Below are positions 1-6,638 of a DNA stretch of 8,664 nucleotides, piece by piece (within the stretch, counting starts at the first letter, position 1; every line of letters begins with the position of its first letter). Both the position numbers and the translations under genes were made by a program. Location: assembly GCA_002730675.1 (NCBI GenBank), contig PCAV01000082.1, positions 1 to 8,664 of the forward strand, in the 5' to 3' direction. This DNA comes from Rhodospirillaceae bacterium (lineage in GTDB: Bacteria > Pseudomonadota > Alphaproteobacteria > Thalassobaculales > Thalassobaculaceae). The notes beneath the pieces are model-generated. The model ran no database searches and had not been told where the DNA came from. It saw nothing but the letters and a program-made list of their open reading frames with translations.

Positions 1-1
1 G

Positions 2-769
2 TTTTTTGAGAGGCATTGGATAGACGCTCCCACGAGGCCCGGGAAAGCCTCTGGTGCATTTTCTCATCCAACCGTCCCCAGCTCAAATCCTTTCATTTTA
101 CTAAATTATCAGGGGAAGCTTCGAGACGTAATGACACTTGCACACGAGCTTGGACATGGAGTGCATCAGGTTCTAGCTTCCCGGCAAGGGTGTCTGATGG
201 CGGACACTCCCCTTACATTGGCCGAAACAGCCTCAGTTTTTGGAGAGATGCTAACGTTTCAATCCCTTTTAGAACGAAATAAGACTGATCGTACTAAACG
301 CAAAATTATGATCGCGTCAAAGGTAGAAGATATGTTGAACACGGTTGTCAGGCAGGTTGCTTTTCATGAATTTGAGAGCAGCATCCATGATAAAAGACGT
401 TCCGGCGAATTGTCCCCAGAGGAGATCGGAGATATCTGGATGAATATACAGGAGAAAAGTTTAGGGCCAGCAATAAAGTTGAATGACGACTACAGGGTTT
501 TTTGGACGTATATACCGCACTTCATTCATTCCCCTTTCTACGTTTACGCCTATGCGTTTGGAGATTGCTTAGTAAATTCTTTGTACGCTGTTTTTAAAGA
601 GCAAAGTTCAGAATTCTCGGAAAAGTATATCGACATGCTCAAAGCCGGCGGTACTTTAAGACATAAGGAGTTACTTGCACCGTTTGATTTAGATGCATCC
701 GATCCAAATTTCTGGAGAAAAGGACTATCGTTAATTGAGAGCCTTATAGACGAGTTGGATCAAGATTAG
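2..769 (+). CDS. pepF: Oligoendopeptidase F (M3 family zinc metallopeptidase), C-terminal part
   Basis: This is the 3' portion of a cytosolic M3-family peptidase that cleaves short oligopeptides. The frame is open from base 2 to a TAG at 767-769 (255 residues), so the true start lies outside the window; the ATG at 131 is internal, because the conserved family sequence continues upstream of it. Numbering from base 2, the zinc motif HELGH is at residues 48-52 (bases 143-157), with H48 and H52 as ligands and E49 as catalytic base. The third ligand is the glutamate of AETAS, 27 residues after the first histidine. Further on, PHFIHSPFYVYAYAFG resembles the conserved tyrosine-rich substrate-binding segment of the family. 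The C-terminus ends naturally and no disruption is visible. Substrate specificity cannot be read from the sequence; other M3 oligopeptidases are less likely given the PepF-like segment before HELGH. Confidence 0.93.
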   Translation, partial: FFERHWIDAPTRPGKASGAFSHPTVPSSNPFILLNYQGKLRDVMTLAHELGHGVHQVLASRQGCLMADTPLTLAETASVFGEMLTFQSLLERNKTDRTKRKIMIASKVEDMLNTVVRQVAFHEFESSIHDKRRSGELSPEEIGDIWMNIQEKSLGPAIKLNDDYRVFWTYIPHFIHSPFYVYAYAFGDCLVNSLYAVFKEQSSEFSEKYIDMLKAGGTLRHKELLAPFDLDASDPNFWRKGLSLIESLIDELDQD

Positions 770-897
770 TTAATCTAGCCGCCGCCGTTTTCTAAATTTA
801 CACTTCCCTATTGTCATAAAAAGGTATTAGATCTCAATTTGGAAGAGGTACAACAGTTAAGAAAAGTACCGCCAAATTAACTTACAAGGACTTGTAG
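770..897 (+). other. Intergenic stretch after pepF with an unassigned ORF remnant
   Basis: No intact gene is visible. One frame is open from 779 to a TAA at 878-880 and reads about 33 residues, including KFTLPYCHKK and LNLEEVQQLRK, with no ATG or GTG start and no family I recognise. It may be chance or a remnant of a small gene. An AAGGA at 886-890 is the probable former ribosome-binding site of the decayed gene that follows. The pepF stop codon lies inside a short AT-rich inverted repeat (763-776), which is too weak to call a terminator. Confidence 0.3.
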
Positions 898-1216
898 TTG
901 TACGTCGTAATATTCGAAGTAGAGCCTTATGAAAGCGGTAAAGAAAAGCATTTAGATTTAGCCGCGCGACCCAGAAAAAACTGTCAAAAGTCGATGTTTT
1001 TATTTTGATAGAGCGTTTTCAAATTCTGAACGATCCCCAAAAAATATTGTCACTGTCGACTTGGAGAGATGAGGAATCAATAAGAGTTTGGAGACATTAA
1101 CTCTAGCTCCAACCTACATAAAAAAAGGAAGAGCAGAACTTTTTGCCGGCTATCGGAGTAGAATAGCCCAAGTTGTTTGAGATTATTGCTCAGAAACTTC
1201 AACCTGGCAAAAATAG
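898..1216 (+). pseudogene. Decayed antibiotic-biosynthesis-monooxygenase (ABM) domain gene
   Basis: Three reading frames in succession give pieces of one small ABM-fold protein of about 105 residues. Frame 1 from TTG at 898 reads YVVIFEVEPYESGKEKHLDLAA. Frame 3, from about 966, continues with KVDVFILIERFQ, KILSLSTWRDEE and RVWRH to about 1097. Frame 2 then gives GRAELFAGYRSRIAQVV (about 1127-1177), a TGA at 1178-1180 where the family usually has arginine, then DY and a terminal TAG at 1214-1216. The spacing between conserved blocks fits two single-base deletions, near 961-972 and at about 1097. AAGGA at 886-890 sits 7 bases before the TTG, which suggests a former ATG. ABM proteins are small dimeric ferredoxin-like proteins, mostly of unknown substrate. 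The family resemblance is from memory and not searched. Sequencing error is possible but would require at least three independent faults. Confidence 0.8.
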
Positions 1217-1231
1217 AAAAGAGGCAACTTT

Positions 1232-1237
1232 TATACT
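1232..1237 (+). promoter_or_regulatory. Possible -10 element upstream of the ABC1-kinase gene
   Basis: TATACT lies 34 bases before the kinase ATG, one mismatch from the TATAAT consensus. No good -35 hexamer is found at 16-18 bases upstream, so this is only a candidate. The preceding gene is decayed, so the kinase may have its own promoter here. Confidence 0.2.
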
Positions 1238-1271
1238 TTCCATCCCACAAAATTAACCTATTTTAGAGATC

Positions 1272-2624
1272 ATGGAACAGGAAGATAAAAATTCGTTTTC
1301 GGGGCGTCTCAGACGTTACGCAAAAGTAACAGGCGCCGTCGGCGGTCTTGCAGCACGCGCAGCCGGCCAGCGGTACCTGGGTCTAGACTTGGGCAAGCAG
1401 CAAATGCCTTCCGAATTAAAAGCGGCACTAGGCAACTTAAAAGGCCCGGTGATGAAAGTAGCACAAATTTTAGCCACTATTCCTGACGCATTACCAGAGG
1501 AGTACGTTAAAGAATTACAACAACTCCAATCCAACGCTCCGAGCATGGGTAGACTGTTTGTAAAGCGGCGAATGACTGGCGAGTTGGGCAATGATTGGAA
1601 AAGTCGGTTTTCCTATTTTGACGAAAATTCAGTCGCAGCAGCATCACTTGGCCAAGTTCATAGGGCTAAAAGTTTGGATGGGACTGAACTGGCGTGCAAA
1701 TTACAATACCCTGATATGAGCTCGGCGGTTGAAGCAGATTTGCGACAGTTGAGAATAGCCATGTCACTTTATGAGCGCTACGATAGCGCGATAAAAGCAT
1801 CAGAAATCTACAAAGAACTGTCCGCTAGAATTCGCGAGGAACTAGACTACCTGCGCGAAGGACGTAATATGACTCTATACAAGATGATGCTGAAAAATGA
1901 ACCGAACGTTAACGTTCCAAACTTTTTCGAAGATCTCTCCACCGAACGGCTGATCACAATGAGCTGGCTGAATGGGTCATCTCTGTTGAACTATATAGCA
2001 ACAAACGAAAATCAAGAAGCCCGGAACCACGTCGCAATAAATATGTTCAGAGCGTGGTACATACCGTTCTATTTATATGGGATAATACATGGTGATCCCC
2101 ACCTTGGTAATTATTCCATTACCGAACAAGGGAATGTGAACCTCATGGACTTTGGATGTATTCGCGTCTTCCCTTCAAGTTTTGTCAAAGGCGTAATCGA
2201 CCTTTACCATGGCTTAAGAGATGACAACGAAGAATTAGCCATTGAAGCCTACAAGACCTGGGGCTTTGAAAACCTTGATATGGAAACAATAAATGTTTTG
2301 AATCAATGGGCCCGTTTCGTCTACGCACCTTTAATGGAAGACAAAATTAGAAGTATACAGGATACAAATAGTGGTGCTTATGGTCGAGAAGTTGTTCAGA
2401 AAGTACATCGCGAGCTGCGCCGTTTAAATGGCGTAAAACCACCTAGGGAGTTCGTACTTATGGATAGGGCCGCCATTGGCTTGGGCTCTGTTTTTTTACA
2501 CTTAAAAGCCGAAGTAAACTGGTATAAAATCTTCCAAGATCTAATTAATGATTTCGACCCCCTTAAATTGGCTAAACGCCAAGAAGAAATTCTAATTGCA
2601 GCGTCGGTACCCAAACCTGAATAG
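1272..2624 (+). CDS. ABC1/UbiB (AarF, ADCK)-family atypical kinase
   Basis: A 450-residue protein with the ABC1 atypical-kinase fold. Visible motifs in order: K62-V-A-Q65 in the place of the family's KxGQ, the alanine-rich nucleotide loop AAASLGQ (122-128) replacing the usual P-loop, the ATP lysine K143 in ACKLQYP, E190-x-D192 of the family ExD motif, the catalytic HGDPHLGN (273-280), and metal-binding DFG (293-295). The catalytic residues are therefore intact. Family members (UbiB, COQ8) are ATPases or kinases that support ubiquinone synthesis or lipid handling. Unlike UbiB of about 500-550 residues, this one has no C-terminal membrane segments, so I regard it as a soluble paralogue and do not name it ubiB. 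The ATG at 1272 has only a weak AGAG ribosome-binding site (1265-1268), but the ABC1 region begins soon after, so the start is reasonable. It lies downstream of pepF and the ABM remnant, same strand, and ends 41 bases from the convergent nrdJ stop. Confidence 0.9.
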   Translation: MEQEDKNSFSGRLRRYAKVTGAVGGLAARAAGQRYLGLDLGKQQMPSELKAALGNLKGPVMKVAQILATIPDALPEEYVKELQQLQSNAPSMGRLFVKRRMTGELGNDWKSRFSYFDENSVAAASLGQVHRAKSLDGTELACKLQYPDMSSAVEADLRQLRIAMSLYERYDSAIKASEIYKELSARIREELDYLREGRNMTLYKMMLKNEPNVNVPNFFEDLSTERLITMSWLNGSSLLNYIATNENQEARNHVAINMFRAWYIPFYLYGIIHGDPHLGNYSITEQGNVNLMDFGCIRVFPSSFVKGVIDLYHGLRDDNEELAIEAYKTWGFENLDMETINVLNQWARFVYAPLMEDKIRSIQDTNSGAYGREVVQKVHRELRRLNGVKPPREFVLMDRAAIGLGSVFLHLKAEVNWYKIFQDLINDFDPLKLAKRQEEILIAASVPKPE

Positions 2625-2665
2625 GTTGCCTAAAATTCTAAACGTACCTGATAAACGTCACACAA

Positions 2666-4954
2666 CTAGCCACACTTTGAATGCCCACACGTTATACATA
2701 CATCGCATCCTTCCTGGCGGAATACCTCGAAGGAACCGCAACTGGGGCAAGACTTTCCTCTTCCCCTCTGAAAATCGAGGATGTTTTCACCACGTTCCAA
2801 GTTTTTAATAGAGGACCCCCCGCTCGACATAAAACCTATTTCAATCATATGCTTTTCAATCACTTCTCCTATTGCTGCTAGTAGCGAAGGGATATATCGA
2901 CGCTCCATCCACGCGCCTCCTCTAGGATCAAACACCGCTTTTAACTCCTCCACCACGAAAGAGATCTCGCCCCCTCGCCTGAAGACAGCACTAATCATTC
3001 TTGTAAGTGCTACTGTCCACGCAAAGTGTTCCATGTTTTTTGAGTTAATAAATATTTCAAACGGCCGTCGTTTACCGTCTTGCATAATATCATTCATAGT
3101 GATGTATATTGCATGATCACTTTCCGGCCACTTGATTTTATAAGTTTTTCCATCTAGCTGCTCTGGTCTTTCTAAAGGGACAGGGGGGGTGTCACCAATA
3201 CTTTTGTTGTCCTCACTTTTTTCTTTTGGAAGTAGTTCCTGATCACTCTTATGTTCATCCTTGTCTACAGACAACACAGAGCCCGTAATATCGTTTGGAC
3301 GATAAGTGGTGCAACCTTTACATCCTAAGTCATATGCAGATTTATAAACTGCCTTGAAAGTTTCGAATTCTATATTTTCGGGGCAATTTATAGTTTTGGA
3401 AATCGAGCTATCGATATACTCCTGAACAGCTGCCTGCATCACTAAATGGTCGCTTGGTTGAAGCGTCTGTGTATCGACGAATGCTTGTGTTTTATCTCGA
3501 CCTTTACCTTTTAATTCTTCAAATAGCGCAAGTGCATAGTCACTGACTGGCTCTATGAAGCTAGAACCATCAGATTGAAGAACTTTCCGGTTATATTTAA
3601 ACGCGAAAACTGGCTCTAAACCTGACGAGACATTATTAGCTAGCAGAGATATTGTTCCCGTTGGCGCGATTGACGTAAGCAAAGCATTTCTTATTCCATA
3701 GTTATATATTCCAGCCCTCAAGTCCTTAGGGAGTTTTTTTACATTGTGGTTTTCTATGAATTTGTCTCTAATAAATAATGGGAATGAACCTTTTTCCTTT
3801 GCCAAGTCTATAGAGCACCTGTAAGCGCTATCCCTTAACACCCTCAACCAATTTCTTGTCAAATTCACCGCCTCTTCCGAACCATATCTGACACCGCACA
3901 TTATAAGTGCATCGGCTAGACCTGTTATCCCAAGTCCTATCCGGCGCTTACTTACTGCTTCTTCCCTCTGCTGATCGATGGGGTATCTGGAAATATCGAT
4001 AACATTATCCAACATTCGGACCGCCGTCTTCGTTAACTCCCTTAATGCCGTCAAGTCCAGTGAGGCGCCTTTCCCAAATGGCACATTGATCAATTTTGCA
4101 AGGTTTATCGAGCCTAGCAGGCAGGCACCATATGCGGGCAAGGGCTGCTCTCCGCATGGGTTTGTAGCAGAAATTTCTTCACAATAAGCCAAATTATTTT
4201 GCTTATTGATGCGATCTATAAAAATCACGCCCGGCTCAGCAAATTCATAAGTGGATTTCATAATCTTATTCCACAACTCAGTCGCCGCTATTGTCTTGTA
4301 TACTCTTCCCTCGAACTTCAAATCCCAGTTTTTTCCTTCGGAGACGGCTTCCATAAATTTATCAGTTATCAGTACAGACAGGTTGAACATCCTAAGCCGG
4401 GACGGGTCGCTTTTTGCCTCCACGAAATCCTCTATATCTGGGTGATCACAACGCAAAGTAGCCATCATCGCGCCCCGGCGGGACCCTGCACTCATTATAG
4501 TTCGGCACATCGAGTCCCAAACATCCATAAAAGATAGTGGACCCGAAGCGTCGGCACCTACTCCGACTACCGGTGCGCCTTTTGGTCTAAGAGTGGAAAA
4601 GTTATAACCAATGCCACCGCCTTGTTGAAGGGTGAGGGCAGCTTCTTTGACTGCAGTAAATATTCCAGCCATGTCATCGGGAATATCTCCCATAACAAAG
4701 CAATTAAACAGCGTAACAGAACGCCCAGTTCCTGCTCCCGCAATTATTCTACCCGCTGGTAGAAATTTAAATTCTTTAAGCGCATCATAAAATTTTTGGT
4801 TCCATTTTTGTGGTTCTTTTTCAACTGAAGCTACCGTTTCCGCTACACGTCTCCATGTATCTTCAATACTTGAATCGATAGCGTTGCCATCCGCACCGAA
4901 GAACCTATATTTGCTGTTCCATATCCATTGTGAAATTTGTGAGTTAAGTTCCAT
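2666..4954 (-). CDS. nrdJ: Adenosylcobalamin-dependent (class II) ribonucleotide reductase
   Basis: Reduces ribonucleotides to 2'-deoxyribonucleotides for DNA synthesis, using adenosylcobalamin to generate the active-site thiyl radical, so it needs neither a small subunit nor oxygen. The 762-residue protein shows the redox cysteine C85 in LFNCFVMG, the active-site NPCGE (N265, C267 thiyl, E269), and the second redox cysteine C278 eleven residues later, the same spacing as in Lactobacillus RTPR. APTGTIS (430-436) is the substrate phosphate-binding loop, and GCKGCTTYRPND is at 544-555. Residues about 562-598 are a charged linker, followed by the C-terminal domain found in this subtype. The tail has a cysteine array (C736, C739, C750, C753, C756, C761), probably a zinc ribbon plus the shuttle thiols. 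There is no N-terminal ATP-cone, so the activity-switch site seems absent. The length fits the short alphaproteobacterial form rather than the roughly 1200-residue type. The start ATG (4954-4952) has no strong Shine-Dalgarno. Convergent with the kinase gene. Confidence 0.95.
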   Translation of the reverse strand: MELNSQISQWIWNSKYRFFGADGNAIDSSIEDTWRRVAETVASVEKEPQKWNQKFYDALKEFKFLPAGRIIAGAGTGRSVTLFNCFVMGDIPDDMAGIFTAVKEAALTLQQGGGIGYNFSTLRPKGAPVVGVGADASGPLSFMDVWDSMCRTIMSAGSRRGAMMATLRCDHPDIEDFVEAKSDPSRLRMFNLSVLITDKFMEAVSEGKNWDLKFEGRVYKTIAATELWNKIMKSTYEFAEPGVIFIDRINKQNNLAYCEEISATNPCGEQPLPAYGACLLGSINLAKLINVPFGKGASLDLTALRELTKTAVRMLDNVIDISRYPIDQQREEAVSKRRIGLGITGLADALIMCGVRYGSEEAVNLTRNWLRVLRDSAYRCSIDLAKEKGSFPLFIRDKFIENHNVKKLPKDLRAGIYNYGIRNALLTSIAPTGTISLLANNVSSGLEPVFAFKYNRKVLQSDGSSFIEPVSDYALALFEELKGKGRDKTQAFVDTQTLQPSDHLVMQAAVQEYIDSSISKTINCPENIEFETFKAVYKSAYDLGCKGCTTYRPNDITGSVLSVDKDEHKSDQELLPKEKSEDNKSIGDTPPVPLERPEQLDGKTYKIKWPESDHAIYITMNDIMQDGKRRPFEIFINSKNMEHFAWTVALTRMISAVFRRGGEISFVVEELKAVFDPRGGAWMERRYIPSLLAAIGEVIEKHMIEIGFMSSGGSSIKNLERGENILDFQRGRGKSCPSCGSFEVFRQEGCDVCITCGHSKCG

Positions 4955-5017
4955 TGATTCAGACCAAAATGACTTTTTGCTTTCTCGCCTTTATGACGCC
5001 GAAAAAATTTGTTGTTA

Positions 5018-5029
5018 AAACCGTGGTTT
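5018..5029. promoter_or_regulatory. Short palindrome in the nrdJ leader
   Basis: AAACC-GT-GGTTT lies in the 97-base gap between the ydcF stop and nrdJ, about 65 bases upstream of the nrdJ ATG. On the - strand, TTGAAA (5032-5027) overlaps it and is followed after 17 bases by AATTTT, a weak candidate promoter. It could be an operator, a weak hairpin or chance. It does not match the NrdR box consensus, and no T-tract follows, so I do not call it a terminator. Confidence 0.2.
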
Positions 5030-5051
5030 CAAGATGAGTGTTAGAAGTTGG

Positions 5052-5675
5052 TTACGGATAACAACAGTATGCACGCAGATTTGTCAAAATTAATTTGTGA
5101 AATTCCAAAAATAATAGAACGAACTTTTTAGAATGCGTTAGCCAGTGCGTGAGCCGAAATTCGCCATTGGAAACAGGATATTGAGTGATCTTTATATTAG
5201 GATTTTGCGATTTGAACTCCAAGTACGCTCTCTGCATATGGTAGTTACTTGTCACAAGAATAATAGATCTTAAGCTATTTTCACGAACCCATTGAAGACT
5301 TTCCTTAGCATTTCCTCTGGTGTCTTCAGCTGTATAGCCAAGCGTGATGCAACAACTAAAGAGCTTGTTACTCTTAAGTATTTTTCCTCCATCCAGCAAG
5401 TTCAAAAAATCTGACCTCGTTACTTTTTCATTAACCCCAGACACAAATAATAAAGCTGCTTTATGGTTTTCCAATAATGCGATCCCAACTTCCAGTCTTC
5501 TTGAGCCACCAGTCAATACAATTATAGCATCACTTTTTACAATATCACCGGGGGTTTGAATTGGGATTGACCTCAAGAAATTTGCAAAGCCGATAACCCA
5601 TAAAAATACTAAAAGCAAAAAAAGTGTGGCCAATGAGCGTTGGGCAACTTTAAAATTAAAGAACGCGTTTTCCAT
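5052..5675 (-). CDS. YdcF-like (DUF218) membrane-anchored protein
   Basis: A 207-residue protein with an uncleaved-looking N-terminal membrane segment (about residues 14-35), then a DUF218 domain. Conserved family pieces are DAIIVLTGGSRRLEVG (49-64), DTRGNAKES (118-126), SIILVTSNYHMQRA (137-150) and the C-terminal EFHKLILTNLR. The domain should face the periplasm. DUF218 proteins (YdcF, SanA, ElyC) are linked to the cell envelope, but their reaction is not established, and no function can be assigned here beyond that. The ATG (5675-5673) is preceded by GGGA at 5683-5680 with 4-base spacing. It begins 15 bases after the ftsX stop, so it is very probably cotranscribed with ftsEX. From family knowledge, alphaproteobacterial ftsE-ftsX-ydcF is often followed by plsC; here nrdJ follows instead. 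Confidence 0.85.
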   Translation of the reverse strand: MENAFFNFKVAQRSLATLFLLLVFLWVIGFANFLRSIPIQTPGDIVKSDAIIVLTGGSRRLEVGIALLENHKAALLFVSGVNEKVTRSDFLNLLDGGKILKSNKLFSCCITLGYTAEDTRGNAKESLQWVRENSLRSIILVTSNYHMQRAYLEFKSQNPNIKITQYPVSNGEFRLTHWLTHSKKFVLLFLEFHKLILTNLRAYCCYP

Positions 5676-5690
5676 TCATTCCCAAAATTA

Positions 5691-6563
5691 TTAATTTTGC
5701 TTCCTAAGAAAGGTTAAAACCGAAACCCCGGCCACGATAATTCCCAGCAGAGGGTAAGAAACAGGGACTAACATAAAGATTGTCCAATCCCAAAGATTTA
5801 TTTGCTTAAAAATATCTATCTCCCCATCACCAAAAAAGGCAACTCTAAGCAATCTATCTAAAATAAAAAATGTTCCCATGGCCAAAGCCGTCCCACAGGC
5901 ACTAGAAAAACCTAGAACCTTAAGCACATGCTTTTGAAATGTTCTGGCTATAAAACCATTTTTAGCACCAATCAAATGCATTACTTGAATTGTTTCCCTG
6001 TTGATTGCCAGCCCTGCATGAACTGCAAAGATTATCGAGATCATAGCGACAAACAGTGTTAGACCAACTATTACCGAAAATAATTTTTTAGCTCCACTGA
6101 ATGCCTTTGCGTCTGGTAAAAATAACTCCGCATGACTTTCTATAAATATGTCAGTCGATAAATTTTTAAGGGCATTATTGAGGTCGGGCAGAGAATTATT
6201 TCTTTTTAACCTTATTTCTATTAATGCGGGCAGTAGAATATTTTTCAAAATATCTTTATCTACCAATGGGTTGATTAATCTTTCAATGTCATTTTTTTCT
6301 AAAACTGTAAAACTTTCAATATCAGGAAATGCGCGCAAGATTTTCAATGTTTCATCTAGACGTGTAACACCATCATCGCTATCGATTATTTCTGCAGGTT
6401 TTGGGACATGAATTGTAACCAAGTCTCGCGTAGCGCTTCTCCACTTATCGAAAGATAATGTTGACACAGTACTAAAGAGGACTGCCAAAAGCGCCAAATA
6501 AATCATTGAAGACATTATCCAGCCTAAAAAAAAATTCGACCCCGCGAGCTTAAATATTCTCAT
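5691..6563 (-). CDS. ftsX: Cell-division ABC transporter permease-like subunit FtsX
   Basis: The membrane partner of FtsE. Together they sit at the septal ring and transmit ATP hydrolysis to periplasmic peptidoglycan-hydrolase activation rather than transporting a solute. The 290-residue protein has the FtsX topology: TM1 at about 10-33, a periplasmic domain at about 34-158, TM2 at about 161-186, TM3 at about 214-237 and TM4 at about 261-285. The conserved cytoplasmic segment VMHLIGAKNGFIARTFQKH (194-212) follows TM2 and is the likely contact with FtsE. The periplasmic domain is diverged, as is usual in the family. The ATG at 6563 is the only possible start: an in-frame TAA lies ten codons upstream with no alternative start between, and AAGGTGA (6574-6568) sits 4 bases before it. 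It is followed after 15 bases by the DUF218 gene. The 75-base gap after ftsE is wider than the usual tight junction. Confidence 0.9.
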   Translation of the reverse strand: MRIFKLAGSNFFLGWIMSSMIYLALLAVLFSTVSTLSFDKWRSATRDLVTIHVPKPAEIIDSDDGVTRLDETLKILRAFPDIESFTVLEKNDIERLINPLVDKDILKNILLPALIEIRLKRNNSLPDLNNALKNLSTDIFIESHAELFLPDAKAFSGAKKLFSVIVGLTLFVAMISIIFAVHAGLAINRETIQVMHLIGAKNGFIARTFQKHVLKVLGFSSACGTALAMGTFFILDRLLRVAFFGDGEIDIFKQINLWDWTIFMLVPVSYPLLGIIVAGVSVLTFLRKQN

Positions 6564-6595
6564 AATATCACCTTTCCAAGGCCCGCCTTATCCAT
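6560..6595 (-). other. Possible 11-codon leader ORF coupled to the ftsX start
   Basis: In the ftsE-ftsX gap an ATG (6595-6593) opens an 11-codon frame (MDKAGLGKVIL) whose TGA overlaps the ftsX ATG as ATGA. This arrangement would allow translational coupling. However, the ATG has no clear Shine-Dalgarno, ftsX has its own good one inside the small frame, and a frame this short can arise by chance. It is not in the ftsE frame, so it is not simply a detached FtsE tail. Confidence 0.15.
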
Positions 6596-6638
6596 TTTTA
6601 TATGAGTGACAACTATATTTCCTCTCGATGAGAAATCC

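Noticed and set aside
16..282. 88-codon + strand ORF at the left edge
   Set aside because: It overlaps the pepF frame, which carries HELGH and is open from base 2; the other frame has no recognisable domain.
763..776. AGATTA-GT-TAATCT inverted repeat over the pepF stop
   Set aside because: The stem is short and AT-rich, the loop is only 2 bases, and there is no T-tract; not a credible terminator.
1316..1591. 91-codon - strand ORF inside the kinase gene
   Set aside because: It is antisense to the conserved ABC1 N-terminal region and has no domain or ribosome-binding signal.
2625..2665. Bidirectional terminator between the convergent kinase and nrdJ genes
   Set aside because: No stem of useful length followed by a T-run is present in these 41 bases.
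2596..3116. Overlapping + strand ORFs opposite the nrdJ 3' end
   Set aside because: They are antisense shadows of the conserved nrdJ C-terminal region, with no protein resemblance.
4199..4537. 112-codon + strand ORF opposite nrdJ
   Set aside because: It lies opposite the NPCGE-containing core of nrdJ and reads as low-complexity antisense.
4955..5051. Possible cobalamin riboswitch before the B12-dependent reductase gene
   Set aside because: 97 bases is too short for a full cobalamin riboswitch, and no B12-box-like sequence is visible.
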